From the NCBI RefSeq assembly GCF_000375585.1, contig NZ_AQWP01000012.1:124001-188000 (forward strand): a stretch of 64,000 nucleotides of DNA. Direction: 5' to 3'. How positions within the stretch are numbered: position 1 is the stretch's first letter; every line of letters begins with the position of its first letter. The position numbers and the translations under genes are program-made. Shown in pieces: positions 54,690-63,791 of the stretch. This stretch comes from Sinorhizobium meliloti 4H41 (lineage in GTDB: Bacteria; Pseudomonadota; Alphaproteobacteria; Rhizobiales; Rhizobiaceae). The notes under the pieces were generated by a model. That model did not search any database and was not told the DNA's origin. It worked only from the letters and a program-made list of their open reading frames with translations.

Positions 54690-56483
54690 ATGCGTAGATT
54701 CCTATTGCCGGGACTGGAGGTCCTGCGCGGCGCGCTGGGGCGGCAAATGCGCCTGCTGCCGGCCGTCGTCATTCTCGGCCTCGCCAGCGCCGCGCTCGAA
54801 GGCGCCGGCATCGGCCTCATCATTCCGATGCTGGGCATCATCGCAGGAGATGGACAGGCCAACGGCTTGAGCGGCATATCCGCTTACTTTCAGGCGGTAG
54901 GAGAGGGCTTGGGAGACGGCGAACGCCTGCTGGTCATTGCGGCCGCCGTGCTCGCGCTGATCGTGCTCAAGAATATCCTCGCCTTCGCCAACACGTTGCT
55001 CACGACCTTCATCTACGGCAAGGCCAGCCACGCCATCCGCAGCGCGCTTTCGGATCAGCTCCTGCGGATTGGATATCCGTTCTTCATGCAGCAAAGTCCC
55101 GGCCGGCTGCTCAACATCATCTCCAACGAGTCATGGCGCGCGTCCGACGCGATCCAGACGGTCCTTTCGTCTATCGTGCACGGCTCGGCGGCGGTCATCC
55201 TGCTCGCCTTTCTCTTGCTCATGTCCTGGCAGATGACGCTGTTCGTGGCGCTCGGCCTCGTCCTTGTCCAGCTTGCCCATGCGGCGCTCTCCGCGACGCT
55301 CAAGGGCCCAAGCCGCCATGTGACCTCCTTCAACAGCGAGCTTGCCGCCAGAATGCTGCATCTCGTTCATGCCGGAAGGCTGATCCGCGTGTTCGGCCAG
55401 GAAACACGCGAGAAGGATGCATTCGACTCCGCGTCCGACGCCGTTCGCCGTGCCGGCTTTGCGCTCCAGTCACGACAGGGGGCGCTGCCGCCGCTGACCG
55501 AGGTGCTCCATTCGGCGTTGTTTCTGGCGGTGGTGGTAAGCGCCTGGTCCGTCGGCGTCAGCTTTCCGGTGATCGTCGCCTTCGTCGTGCTGCTATATCG
55601 ACTGCAGCCGCATATGCGCGCCCTGCAGATGTCCTGGAGCCAGATTCAGGGCTGGAGCGGATCGCTCGAAGAGGTGCGATGGCTTCTCGACTCCTCCGAC
55701 AAGCCGAAGCCTCCTCAGGGCAATGCCCCGGTCGACGGCCTGCACGAGGGCATGAAATTCGACCGGGTGACCTTCCGGTATCCCGGTTCCGAGGTGCGTC
55801 CCCTGGTGCTGCATTCCGCAAGCTTCGAAATCCGCAGCGGCCGTTCCACCGCGATCATCGGCCGTTCCGGCGCCGGAAAGACGACGATCGTCAATCTCCT
55901 CTGCCGTTTCGTCGAGCCGGATGAAGGATGCATCCTCGTCGATGGCGTGCCGCTCGACGAGCTCGATCCCGTTCAGTGGCGCCGCCAGATCGCGGTCGCC
56001 AGCCAGGACCTCGAACTGGTGGACGGCACCGTCCTGGAAAACATCACCTACGGTCAAAGCGCCACACCTGCAGAAGCGGAACGCGCCGCGAAGCTTGCCG
56101 AAGCGCACGGCTTCATCGAGCAGCTGCCGCAGGGCTATGAGACGCTCGTCGGCTACAGAGGTGCAAGCCTCTCGGCAGGCCAACGCCAGCGCATCGCGCT
56201 TGCCAGGGCGCTGGTGCGCGATCCGGCGATCCTGATCCTCGACGAGGCGACGAATGCGGTCGACGGCCTGTCGGAAGCGGCGATCGTCGAGACGTTGAGA
56301 TCGAGGGCCGGCAGGCGCACGACGATCGTGATCAGCCATCACCGGAGCACGATCTCGTTCTGCGACGACGTCGTGGTCCTCGGCTCCGGGCGCGTCAAGG
56401 GCCAGGCCGCGCTGGCGGACGTCGCGTCGCTCAGCATGGACCAGCTCTACGAGCATGAGACCGGCACGGGGGGCGGAGGGTAG
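54690..56483 (+). CDS. ABC exporter half-transporter (MsbA/lipid-linked glycan type)
   Basis: Protein of 597 residues with a fused membrane domain and ATPase. About six hydrophobic helices fill residues 20-320. The ATPase has Walker A GRSGAGKTT near 391-399, signature LSAGQRQRIALARAL near 494, and Walker B ILILDEATNAVD near 514, followed by the switch His in VISHHRSTISF. Half-transporters of this type dimerise to flip lipid-linked sugars or glycolipids outward. Its place behind an acyltransferase and two GT2 genes argues for a glycan or glycolipid cargo. Confidence 0.92.
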   Translation: MRRFLLPGLEVLRGALGRQMRLLPAVVILGLASAALEGAGIGLIIPMLGIIAGDGQANGLSGISAYFQAVGEGLGDGERLLVIAAAVLALIVLKNILAFANTLLTTFIYGKASHAIRSALSDQLLRIGYPFFMQQSPGRLLNIISNESWRASDAIQTVLSSIVHGSAAVILLAFLLLMSWQMTLFVALGLVLVQLAHAALSATLKGPSRHVTSFNSELAARMLHLVHAGRLIRVFGQETREKDAFDSASDAVRRAGFALQSRQGALPPLTEVLHSALFLAVVVSAWSVGVSFPVIVAFVVLLYRLQPHMRALQMSWSQIQGWSGSLEEVRWLLDSSDKPKPPQGNAPVDGLHEGMKFDRVTFRYPGSEVRPLVLHSASFEIRSGRSTAIIGRSGAGKTTIVNLLCRFVEPDEGCILVDGVPLDELDPVQWRRQIAVASQDLELVDGTVLENITYGQSATPAEAERAAKLAEAHGFIEQLPQGYETLVGYRGASLSAGQRQRIALARALVRDPAILILDEATNAVDGLSEAAIVETLRSRAGRRTTIVISHHRSTISFCDDVVVLGSGRVKGQAALADVASLSMDQLYEHETGTGGGG

Positions 56484-56584
56484 AGGTTTGCGGCACGGGC
56501 GCAGACTGCCGGATGCAGGGCGCGCGAGGACCCCGGCTGCTTGTCCATCGACCCTGGTTGCGGGCGCTGAGGCGCGGCCCCTAC

Positions 56585-56642
56585 CCGCTGCCGCGACCTC
56601 CCCGTTTGGACGGGGAGAAGGGGCCGGCAGGCGGAGGGGGCT
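56585..56642. repeat. RIME-like intergenic repeat (copy B)
   Basis: CCGCTGCCGCG is followed by a hairpin, CTCCCCGT (56598-56605) with ACGGGGAG (56610-56617), then AAGGGGCCGGCAGGCGGAG. It shares CCGCTGCCGCG and GGGGAGAAGGGGC with copy C, and GGCCGGCAGG with copy A. It lies between convergent gene ends and may also act in termination. Confidence 0.65.
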
Positions 56643-56654
56643 CTGATCTGAAAA

Positions 56655-57698
56655 TTATGCGGCGGCGTAGCGCTTGGCCATCTCCGGCAACCGCAGCACC
56701 CGGATCTTCGATGCCTGGCCGGCGGCGTGGAAGGCCTCGAAGCGCTCCTTGCAGACCTCGGTCATGTGGGCAATTGCCGGCTTCAGATAGTTGCGCGGAT
56801 CGAAATTATCCGGATGTTCGATATGGTGCTTGCGGATCTCGCCGGTGAAGGCGAGGCGGAGGTCCGTGTCGATATTGACCTTGCGCACGCCGAGCGGAAT
56901 GGCCTTCTGAATCTCGGACACCGGAACGCCCCAGGTCTTCTTCATCTTGCCGCCATAGGCGTTGAAGAGTTCCTGGAGATCGGCGGGGACGCTCGAGGAA
57001 CCGTGCATGACGAGGTGCGTGTTCGGCAGACGCTTGTTGATCTTGGCGATCGTCTCGATCGAGAGGATCTCGCCGTCGGGTTCGCGGGTGAACTTGTAGG
57101 CGCCGTGGCTGGTGCCGATGGCGACCGCAAGCGCGTCGACGCCGGTCTTCGAGACGAAGTCGAGGGCCTGCTCGGGATCGGTCAGCAGTTCCTCGCGTGA
57201 GAGCTTGCCTTCAAATCCATGGCCGTCCTCCTTGTCGCCGGCACCGGTTTCCAGATTGCCGAGGCAGCCGAGTTCCCCTTCGACGGAAACGCCGGCAGCA
57301 TGGGCGATCTTCACGACTTCCGCGGTGACGGCGACATTATATTCGTAGCTCGCGACGGTCTTGCCGTCCTTCTCCAGCGAGCCGTCCATCATCACGGAGG
57401 TGAAGCCGTTGGTAATCGCCGAGATACAGGTCGACGGCTGGTCGCCATGGTCGAGGTGGAGGCAGACGGGGATATGCGGATATTCTTCCGCAGCGCCGAG
57501 GATCAGATGGCGCAGAAACGCATCGCCGGCATAGGCCCGCGCGCCGCGGCTTGCCTGCAGGATGACAGGAGAGTCGGTCGCATCCGCGGCCCTCATGACG
57601 GCCTGGATATATTCGAGATTGTTCACATTGAAGGCCGGCAGTGCGTAATTGTTCTCTGCCGCGTGGTCGAGCAGTTGCCGCAATGTGATCAATGCCAT
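56655..57698 (-). CDS. fba: Class II fructose-bisphosphate aldolase
   Basis: Zinc-dependent aldolase of 347 residues of the Calvin-type (CbbA) subgroup, cleaving fructose 1,6-bisphosphate. Metal and substrate residues lie in [51 protein letters not shown] and [29 protein letters not shown] near the C-terminus completes the phosphate site. The ATG at 57698 has AGGGAG ahead and matches the family start ([19 protein letters not shown]). It is transcribed alone; the neighbours on each side point the other way. Confidence 0.95.
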   Translation of the reverse strand: MALITLRQLLDHAAENNYALPAFNVNNLEYIQAVMRAADATDSPVILQASRGARAYAGDAFLRHLILGAAEEYPHIPVCLHLDHGDQPSTCISAITNGFTSVMMDGSLEKDGKTVASYEYNVAVTAEVVKIAHAAGVSVEGELGCLGNLETGAGDKEDGHGFEGKLSREELLTDPEQALDFVSKTGVDALAVAIGTSHGAYKFTREPDGEILSIETIAKINKRLPNTHLVMHGSSSVPADLQELFNAYGGKMKKTWGVPVSEIQKAIPLGVRKVNIDTDLRLAFTGEIRKHHIEHPDNFDPRNYLKPAIAHMTEVCKERFEAFHAAGQASKIRVLRLPEMAKRYAAA

Positions 57699-58343
57699 TC
57701 TTAACTCCCTGATGCTCCGCGCCACTCGAGGCGCCAGTTCAAGCGCACAATAATTCATGCGGGGCGTTTGGCAACCGGGCCGGCGGTCGTGCCGGTCGCT
57801 TGATGGACGTGCGTCAGACCAAATTGCTGTGGATGAGAAATCCCCCTGCCAGAAATCGCTACTTTCGCCCTCTGGTGGTGTTGCCAATCTCAGTTGTGCC
57901 CGCAGAGCAGCCGCGGGTTTTCGCGGCCGGCGGCAGGTTCGGTCCGGAACGTGGCGGCGTTCGGCGTCCGCATGAGGGGGAGCCGTTGTGCAAAAAGATT
58001 GCAGCGATTGGGGCAATTTTTTATGCATATTACGTAAAGTGCCGCTACAATTCATGAAGGTTGCATGACTGCTCTTTCGGAGCATTCTTCCGTAACGAAG
58101 CGCAACATGCCGAAGCGATCTACAACGTTGCAGGTGGATCTCCGCGCGCCGGGGCCGGCCGGCAGACTTGCGTCGTGAAAGGAAGGAAATTCGTCGCAAA
58201 CGCCTATACAACCTGAGCGATTATCGGCGTTCGCGTTTTAAAGAGAAGGCTGCAATTTTCCGGGCAGATCGCTTGCGTTCGCTGAAAATTTGCACTTCTC
58301 TCCTGCGATCAATGAACCCAAAACGAGGGGAAGGAGAAGAAAA
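57699..58343. other. Divergent intergenic region between aldolase and oppA-like genes
   Basis: A 645-base region with promoters for both flanking genes. No frame looks coding. A possible sigma-70-like pair TTGCAG and TATGCA near 57999-58030 is followed by the AT-rich ATATTACGTAAAG. The stretch at 58190-58300 is AT-rich and may be the transcribed leader of the binding-protein gene. No known riboswitch fold was recognised. Confidence 0.35.
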
Positions 58344-59942
58344 ATGGCTTCACTGAAACTCAATCTCAGGGCCGCTGCGCTCATAGGCTCGCTGCTCATC
58401 GGAGCAAGCCCCGCGCTCGCCGAGGCGGTACTTCACCGCGGCAATGCCGGCGAACCGCAGACGCTCGACCAGGCCCACACCTCCATCAACATCGAGGAGT
58501 TCATCCTCAAGGACCTCTATGAAGGCCTGACGATCTACGATGCCGCGGGCAAGATCGTTCCGGGCGCCGCCGAAACCTGGGAGCTTTCGGACGACGGTAC
58601 CGTCTATACGTTCAAACTGCGTGCCGATGCCAAGTGGTCGGACGGATCGCCGGTGACGGCAGAGGATTTCGCCTTCTCCTTCCGCCGCGTGGAGGATCCG
58701 AAGACCGCGGCCGAATACGCCAACATCCTCTTCCCGATCAAGAACGCCGAAAAGGTCAACAAGGGCGAAGTGCCGGTCGACCAGCTCGGCGTAAAGGCCG
58801 TCGACGAAAAGACCCTGGAAGTTACCCTCGAACGGCCGACGCCCTTCTTCCTGGAACTGCTCGCACACCAGACGGCGCTTCCGGTCAGCAAGGCGAGCGT
58901 CGAAAAGAACGGCGCGGACTTCGTCAAACCGGGTGTGATGGTTTCGAATGGCGCATTCAAGCTGACGGCGCATGTGCCGAACGACAGCCTGACGGTGGAG
59001 AAGAACACCAATTATTGGGATGCCGCCAATGTCAAGCTCGACAAGGTGATCTTCTATCCGATCGACGATCAGGCGGCCTCTGTCCGGCGTTTCGAAGCAA
59101 AGGAAATGGATCTCGCCTACAACTTCTCCGCCGACCAGATCGAGCGCCTGCGCACGTCCTATGGAGAGCAGGTGCACGTTTCCCCGACGCTTGCCACCTA
59201 CTACTACGCTTTCGACACCCGCCAGGAGCCCTATAGCGATGTCCGCGTCCGCCGGGCACTTTCGATGGCGGTCGACCGCGACTTCCTTGCCAAGGAAATC
59301 TACAGCGGTTCGCAGCTGCCGTCCTATTCGATGGTCCCGCCGGGGATCGAGAGCTACGGCGATCCCGCCAAGGCCGACTTTGCCGACATGTCGCAACTCG
59401 ACCGCGAGGACAAGGCGATCGAGTTGATGAAGGAAGCCGGTTACGGCGAGGGCGGCAAGCCGCTCAACATCGAAATCCGCTACAACACCAATCCCAATCA
59501 TGAGCGTGTCGCGACGGCAGTCGCCGACATGTGGAAGAACACCTTCGGCGCCAAGGTCTCGCTGGTGAATCTCGACGTGTCGTCGCACTATGCCTACCTG
59601 CAGGAGGGCGGCAAGTTCAACGTTGCGCGTGCCGGCTGGGTCGCCGATTACGCCGATGCAGAGAACTTCCTGGCACTGAGCCTCAGCACCAACAAGACCT
59701 TCAATTACGGCCATTTCGAAAACGCCGAATTCGATGCGCTGATGAAGAAGTCCTATGAGGAACAGGATCCGGCGGCACGATCGAAGATCATGCACGAGGC
59801 TGAAACTCTGCTGATGAAGGAGCAGCCGATCGCGCCGTTGCTGACCCAGGCGGACCTCTGGCTCGTCGCGGAACGGGTCAAGGGCTGGCAGGACAATGCG
59901 CCGAACGCGCATCTGAGCAAGTTCCTGAGCATCGCCGAATAA
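58344..59942 (+). CDS. Oligopeptide-type solute-binding protein (OppA family)
   Basis: SBP family 5 protein of 532 residues. The signal peptide (LRAAALIGSLLIGASPALAE) is cut near ALA-EAV. The mature part has RGNAGEPQTLDQAHTSINIEEFILKDLYEGLTIYD, GTVYTFKLRADAKWSDGSPVTAEDFAFSFRR and DVRVRRALSMAVDRDFLAKEIYSG, all typical of OppA/MppA peptide binders. The ATG at 58344 follows a strong AAGGAG. It is first in a four-gene operon and is separated from the permease gene by a very stable hairpin. Confidence 0.95.
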   Translation: MASLKLNLRAAALIGSLLIGASPALAEAVLHRGNAGEPQTLDQAHTSINIEEFILKDLYEGLTIYDAAGKIVPGAAETWELSDDGTVYTFKLRADAKWSDGSPVTAEDFAFSFRRVEDPKTAAEYANILFPIKNAEKVNKGEVPVDQLGVKAVDEKTLEVTLERPTPFFLELLAHQTALPVSKASVEKNGADFVKPGVMVSNGAFKLTAHVPNDSLTVEKNTNYWDAANVKLDKVIFYPIDDQAASVRRFEAKEMDLAYNFSADQIERLRTSYGEQVHVSPTLATYYYAFDTRQEPYSDVRVRRALSMAVDRDFLAKEIYSGSQLPSYSMVPPGIESYGDPAKADFADMSQLDREDKAIELMKEAGYGEGGKPLNIEIRYNTNPNHERVATAVADMWKNTFGAKVSLVNLDVSSHYAYLQEGGKFNVARAGWVADYADAENFLALSLSTNKTFNYGHFENAEFDALMKKSYEEQDPAARSKIMHEAETLLMKEQPIAPLLTQADLWLVAERVKGWQDNAPNAHLSKFLSIAE

Positions 59943-59948
59943 CGAACT

Positions 59949-59980
59949 GAGGCGACGCGCGGGCACCCGCGCGTCGCCTC
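59949..59980 (+). other. Perfect 15-bp hairpin between oppA-like and oppB-like genes
   Basis: GAGGCGACGCGCGGG and CCCGCGCGTCGCCTC are exact reverse complements separated by two bases. It starts six bases after the binding-protein stop and lacks a U tract, so it likely stabilises the upstream message and lowers expression of the permeases. Confidence 0.8.
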
Positions 59981-59993
59981 CGGAGCAAAGTCA

Positions 59994-60917
59994 ATGATCT
60001 CCTTCATCCTTCGCCGGCTGGCGAGTGCGGTGCCGACGCTGTTCATCGTCGTCACCATATCCTTCTTTCTGATGCGTTTTGCCCCCGGTGGGCCCTTCAA
60101 CCTCGAGCGTCCTCTCCCGCCCTCCACGATGGAGAACCTGATGAGGACCTATCACCTCGATCAGCCGCTCTGGCGCCAATACGCCACCTATCTCGGCAAT
60201 GCCGTCACGGGCGACTTCGGTCCGAGCTACATTTACCACGACAACAATGTCGCGCAGCTGATCGGCAAGGGACTGCCCTATTCGATGGAGCTCGGCTTTT
60301 ACGCGCTGTTGCTCGCGGTCGTCGGCGGCGTCATAACCGGAACGATCGCCGCCTTGCGGCAGAACAGCTTCCTGGACTTCGCGGTCATGTCGGTTTCCAC
60401 GATCGGGGTCACCGTGCCGAACTTCGTCGTCGGTCCCGTGCTGACGCTGATCTTTGCGATCGTGCTCGCGTGGCTGCCCGCCGGCGGCTGGGGCGACGGT
60501 TCTCTCCGCTTTCTCATCCTGCCGATGATCGCGCTCGCGCTTCCCCAGCTTGCGGTCTTCGCCAGGCTCACGCGCGGCTCGATGATCGAGGCCCTCAATA
60601 CGGATCATATCCGCACCGCGAAAGCCTATGGCCTGCCGTCCCGCGCCGTGGTCGTGACGCACGCCATGCGCGGTGCCATGCTGCCGGTCGTTTCCTATCT
60701 TGCTCCTTGCGCCGCCGCTCTCCTTACGGGCTCGGCCGTGGTGGAAACGATCTTCACTATACCGGGCGTCGGGCGCTACTTCGTGCTCGGAGCGATCAAC
60801 CGCGACTATACGCTGGTAATGGGCACCGTGATCCTCATCGCCATCTTCGTCATCCTCTTCAATCTTCTGGTCGATATTCTCTACGGCCTGCTCGATCCGA
60901 GGGTTCGCCATGACTGA
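59994..60917 (+). CDS. Oligopeptide-type ABC permease (OppB family)
   Basis: Permease of 307 residues with the family start MISFILRRLASAVPTLFIVVTISFFLMRFAPGGPF. The loop YATYLGNAVTGDFGPSYIYHDNNV and the EAA loop HIRTAKAYGLPSRAVVVTHAM are clear, and GSAVVETIFTIPGVGRYFV is the usual late helix. It overlaps the OppC-type gene by eight bases. Confidence 0.95.
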   Translation: MISFILRRLASAVPTLFIVVTISFFLMRFAPGGPFNLERPLPPSTMENLMRTYHLDQPLWRQYATYLGNAVTGDFGPSYIYHDNNVAQLIGKGLPYSMELGFYALLLAVVGGVITGTIAALRQNSFLDFAVMSVSTIGVTVPNFVVGPVLTLIFAIVLAWLPAGGWGDGSLRFLILPMIALALPQLAVFARLTRGSMIEALNTDHIRTAKAYGLPSRAVVVTHAMRGAMLPVVSYLAPCAAALLTGSAVVETIFTIPGVGRYFVLGAINRDYTLVMGTVILIAIFVILFNLLVDILYGLLDPRVRHD

Positions 60918-62040
60918 TATCGCTCAGATCCCGGCATCGATGCCCGAAACCAAAGGCCGAAGCCTCTTTCAGCTCGCAACGCTGCGCTTCCGCCGCAACC
61001 GCCCGGCCATGGCCGGTTGCGTCATCCTGGTGCTTATCGCGCTCTTTTCCTTCGTTGGGCCGCTTTTTTCGCCTCACAGCTACGATCAGGTCTTTCCGTC
61101 CTATGTCACGATCGGCCCCAGCCTCGAGCCGCGTCCGGACACCTCGACACTTCAGGACGTGATGGAAGGCGTGGCGACCCGTGCACGCGTCACGCTCACG
61201 GAATTCAACGTCGAAGGCCAGACCTTCACCGCCACCGTGACCTCGGACGAGCCTATCGATCCTCGCGCCACGCGCTATTTCGACCGGGCGAACGAGTTCG
61301 AGAACACCGAGGTGGTCGCGACGGAGAACGATGGCCGTACCCTGAAGGTCGAGGGCGAGGTGGCTCGGGAATATTTCCCCTTCGGCACCGATTCCAACGG
61401 CCGCGACCTGCTTGTCCGGGTGATGCTGGGCGGCCAGATCTCCATCGCCGTCGGTCTGCTGGCGAGTCTCGTTTCGCTCGGCATCGGCGTCGTATACGGG
61501 GCGACATCGGGCTATATCGGCGGGCGCGTCGATAACGTCATGATGCGCCTGGTCGAGATCCTCTATTCGCTGCCCTTCGTTTTCCTCGTCGTGGTGCTCG
61601 TCGTCTTCTTCGGCCGGAGCTTCATCCTGATCTTCCTGGTGATCGGGGCTGTCGAATGGCTGGATATGGCCCGCATCGTGCGCGGCCAGACGCTGGCGCT
61701 CAAGCGGCGTGAGTTCGTTGGAGCGGCGCAGGCCCTGGGTCTGACCGACTGGCAGATCATCCGCCGGCACATCATCCCGAATACGATCGGTCCGGTCATC
61801 GTCTTCGTCACCGTCGTCGTGCCGAAGGTCATCCTGCTCGAGAGTTTCCTGTCGTTCCTCGGACTGGGCGTGCAGGCGCCGCTTACCAGCTGGGGTGCGC
61901 TGATCTCGGAAGGTGCGAACAATATACAGTCGGCGCCGTGGCTCTTGATCTTCCCCGCCATCTTCTTCGTCGTGACGCTGTTCTCGCTGAATTTCGTCGG
62001 CGACGGCCTGCGCGATGCGCTCGACCCGAAGGACCGCTGA
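60910..62040 (+). CDS. Oligopeptide-type ABC permease (OppC family) with enlarged periplasmic loop
   Basis: Permease of 376 residues, about 80 longer than usual OppC. The first helix is MAGCVILVLIALFSFVGPLF and the permease domain resumes at FPFGTDSNGRDLLVRVMLGG; EAA loop EFVGAAQALGLTDWQIIRRH. Between them, residues of about 55-150 form an extra hydrophilic segment (YVTIGPSLEPRPDTSTLQD through EFNVEGQTFTATVTSDEPI) predicted to lie in the periplasm, where it may contact the binding protein. It starts inside the oppB-like gene. Confidence 0.93.
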   Translation: MTDIAQIPASMPETKGRSLFQLATLRFRRNRPAMAGCVILVLIALFSFVGPLFSPHSYDQVFPSYVTIGPSLEPRPDTSTLQDVMEGVATRARVTLTEFNVEGQTFTATVTSDEPIDPRATRYFDRANEFENTEVVATENDGRTLKVEGEVAREYFPFGTDSNGRDLLVRVMLGGQISIAVGLLASLVSLGIGVVYGATSGYIGGRVDNVMMRLVEILYSLPFVFLVVVLVVFFGRSFILIFLVIGAVEWLDMARIVRGQTLALKRREFVGAAQALGLTDWQIIRRHIIPNTIGPVIVFVTVVVPKVILLESFLSFLGLGVQAPLTSWGALISEGANNIQSAPWLLIFPAIFFVVTLFSLNFVGDGLRDALDPKDR

Positions 62041-62041
62041 C

Positions 62042-63643
62042 ATGACAGAGACGAAGGACTCCATTCTCGCTGTGCGCGGCCTGAAGGTCGACTTTTCCAC
62101 CCCTGACGGCACCGTCGAAGCGGTCAAGGGCATCGATCTCGACGTCCGTTCCGGCGAGACGCTCGCGGTCGTCGGCGAATCCGGTTCGGGCAAGAGCCAG
62201 ACCATGATGGGCATCATGGGTCTGCTCGCCAAGAACGGGACGGTGACGGGTTCGGCGCGCTATCGCGGCCAGGAACTCGTGGGCCTTGCACCGAAGGCAC
62301 TGAACCGGGTGCGCGGCTCGAAGATCACCATGATCTTCCAGGAGCCGATGACTTCGCTCGACCCGCTTTACACGATCGGCCGCCAGATCGCCGAGCCGAT
62401 CGTCCATCACCGGGGCGGCAGCTTCAAGGAGGCGCGCAGACGCGTCCTCGAGCTCCTGGAGCTCGTCGGCATTCCCGAACCGGGGCGGCGCATCGACAGC
62501 TATCCGCACGAGCTTTCCGGCGGCCAGCGCCAGCGCGTCATGATCGCCATGGCGCTTGCCAACGAGCCGGACATCCTGATCGCCGACGAGCCGACGACCG
62601 CCCTGGACGTGACCATCCAGGCCCAGATCCTCGATCTGCTCAAATCGCTGCAAAGGCGCTTCGGCATGGCGATCGTTCTGATCACCCACGACCTCGGCAT
62701 CGTCAAGCACTTCGCCGATCGGGTCGCGGTCATGCGCCGTGGCGAGGTCGTGGAGCAGGGGGTGACGGCCGATATCTTCGAGCGGCCGAAGGCGGACTAT
62801 ACCAGGATGCTGCTGGAGGCCGAACCGAGCGGGCGCAAGGCTCCGCCTTCCGACAATGCCCCGATCATCCTGGAGGGTCGCAATGTCGCGGTGGACTATA
62901 CGATCGCTGGCGGCCTCTTCCGCGGGGCCTCGGCCGCTTTCCGTGCGGTCGACGGCGTCAATCTGAGGCTCAGGCAGGGTCAGACGATCGGGATCGTCGG
63001 CGAATCCGGCTCCGGGAAGTCGACGCTCGGCCGGGCGCTGCTGAGGCTTCTGCCGAGCAGCGGCTACTACCGTTTCGGCTCGACCGACATTTCCGGCTTC
63101 GACCGCGGCGCGATGCGACCGCTGCGCCGCCAGCTGCAGCTCGTCTTTCAGGACCCTTACGGGTCGCTCTCGCCACGCCGGACCGTGGGCGAGATCATCA
63201 CCGAAGGCCTCCATGTGCATGAGCCCGACCTGAGCCGTGCCGACCGCGACCACAGGGCCATCGCAGCGCTGAAGGAAGTCGGTCTCGACCCCGCCTCGCG
63301 CAACCGCTATCCGCATGAATTCTCCGGCGGACAGCGCCAGCGCATCGCGATCGCCCGCGCGATCATCCTGAAGCCGAAGGTCGTCATTCTCGACGAACCG
63401 ACTTCGGCCCTCGACCGGTCGGTGCAGGGGCAGGTGATCGAACTCCTGCGCGGTCTGCAGGAAAAGCACGGTCTCTCCTACATCTTCATCAGCCACGATC
63501 TTTCGGTGGTGAAGGCGATATCCGACTATGTGATCGTGATGAAGAACGGCCGGATCGTCGAAGAGGGGGAAACGGACGCGATCTTCGATGCACCGAGGGA
63601 GCCCTATACCAAGACGCTGATCGGAGCCGCTTTCAACGTGTGA
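62042..63643 (+). CDS. Fused double ATPase of the oligopeptide-type transporter (OppD-OppF fusion)
   Basis: Protein of 533 residues with two ABC ATPase domains. Domain 1: Walker A GESGSGKS at 45-52, [26 protein letters not shown]. Domain 2: GESGSGKST near 320-328, [26 protein letters not shown]. The family tails are [17 protein letters not shown] and [15 protein letters not shown]. It begins one base after the OppC-type stop and ends the operon, followed by a repeat hairpin that could terminate transcription. Confidence 0.94.
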   Translation: MTETKDSILAVRGLKVDFSTPDGTVEAVKGIDLDVRSGETLAVVGESGSGKSQTMMGIMGLLAKNGTVTGSARYRGQELVGLAPKALNRVRGSKITMIFQEPMTSLDPLYTIGRQIAEPIVHHRGGSFKEARRRVLELLELVGIPEPGRRIDSYPHELSGGQRQRVMIAMALANEPDILIADEPTTALDVTIQAQILDLLKSLQRRFGMAIVLITHDLGIVKHFADRVAVMRRGEVVEQGVTADIFERPKADYTRMLLEAEPSGRKAPPSDNAPIILEGRNVAVDYTIAGGLFRGASAAFRAVDGVNLRLRQGQTIGIVGESGSGKSTLGRALLRLLPSSGYYRFGSTDISGFDRGAMRPLRRQLQLVFQDPYGSLSPRRTVGEIITEGLHVHEPDLSRADRDHRAIAALKEVGLDPASRNRYPHEFSGGQRQRIAIARAIILKPKVVILDEPTSALDRSVQGQVIELLRGLQEKHGLSYIFISHDLSVVKAISDYVIVMKNGRIVEEGETDAIFDAPREPYTKTLIGAAFNV

Positions 63644-63668
63644 GGCAGGCAATCTCGTGCCGGATTGC

Positions 63669-63718
63669 CCCTCATCCCGCTGCCGCGTCCCTTCTCCCCG
63701 CAGGCGGGGAGAAGGGGC
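63669..63718. repeat. RIME-like intergenic repeat (copy C)
   Basis: CCCTTCTCCCCGC (63689-63701) pairs with GCGGGGAGAAGGG (63704-63716) in a perfect long hairpin, preceded by CCGCTGCCGCG as in copy B. It lies 25 bases after the double-ATPase gene. Confidence 0.65.
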
Positions 63719-63764
63719 TATACGGCCCGAATTCGTCAACATGACCGCACTTTTTCAGGGCACG

Positions 63765-63788
63765 TCCCCTCACCCCGCGTGCGGGGGA
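63765..63788. repeat. Short palindrome next to copy C
   Basis: CCCCGC (63773-63778) and GCGGGG (63781-63786) form a compact hairpin, preceded by CCCCTCA. It looks like a partial second repeat copy and abuts the end of the regulator gene. Confidence 0.45.
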
Positions 63789-63791
63789 GCA

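Noticed and set aside
61883..63742. 619-codon open frame opposite the double-ATPase gene
   Set aside because: Lies entirely antisense to intact ABC domains; the apparent protein matches no family.
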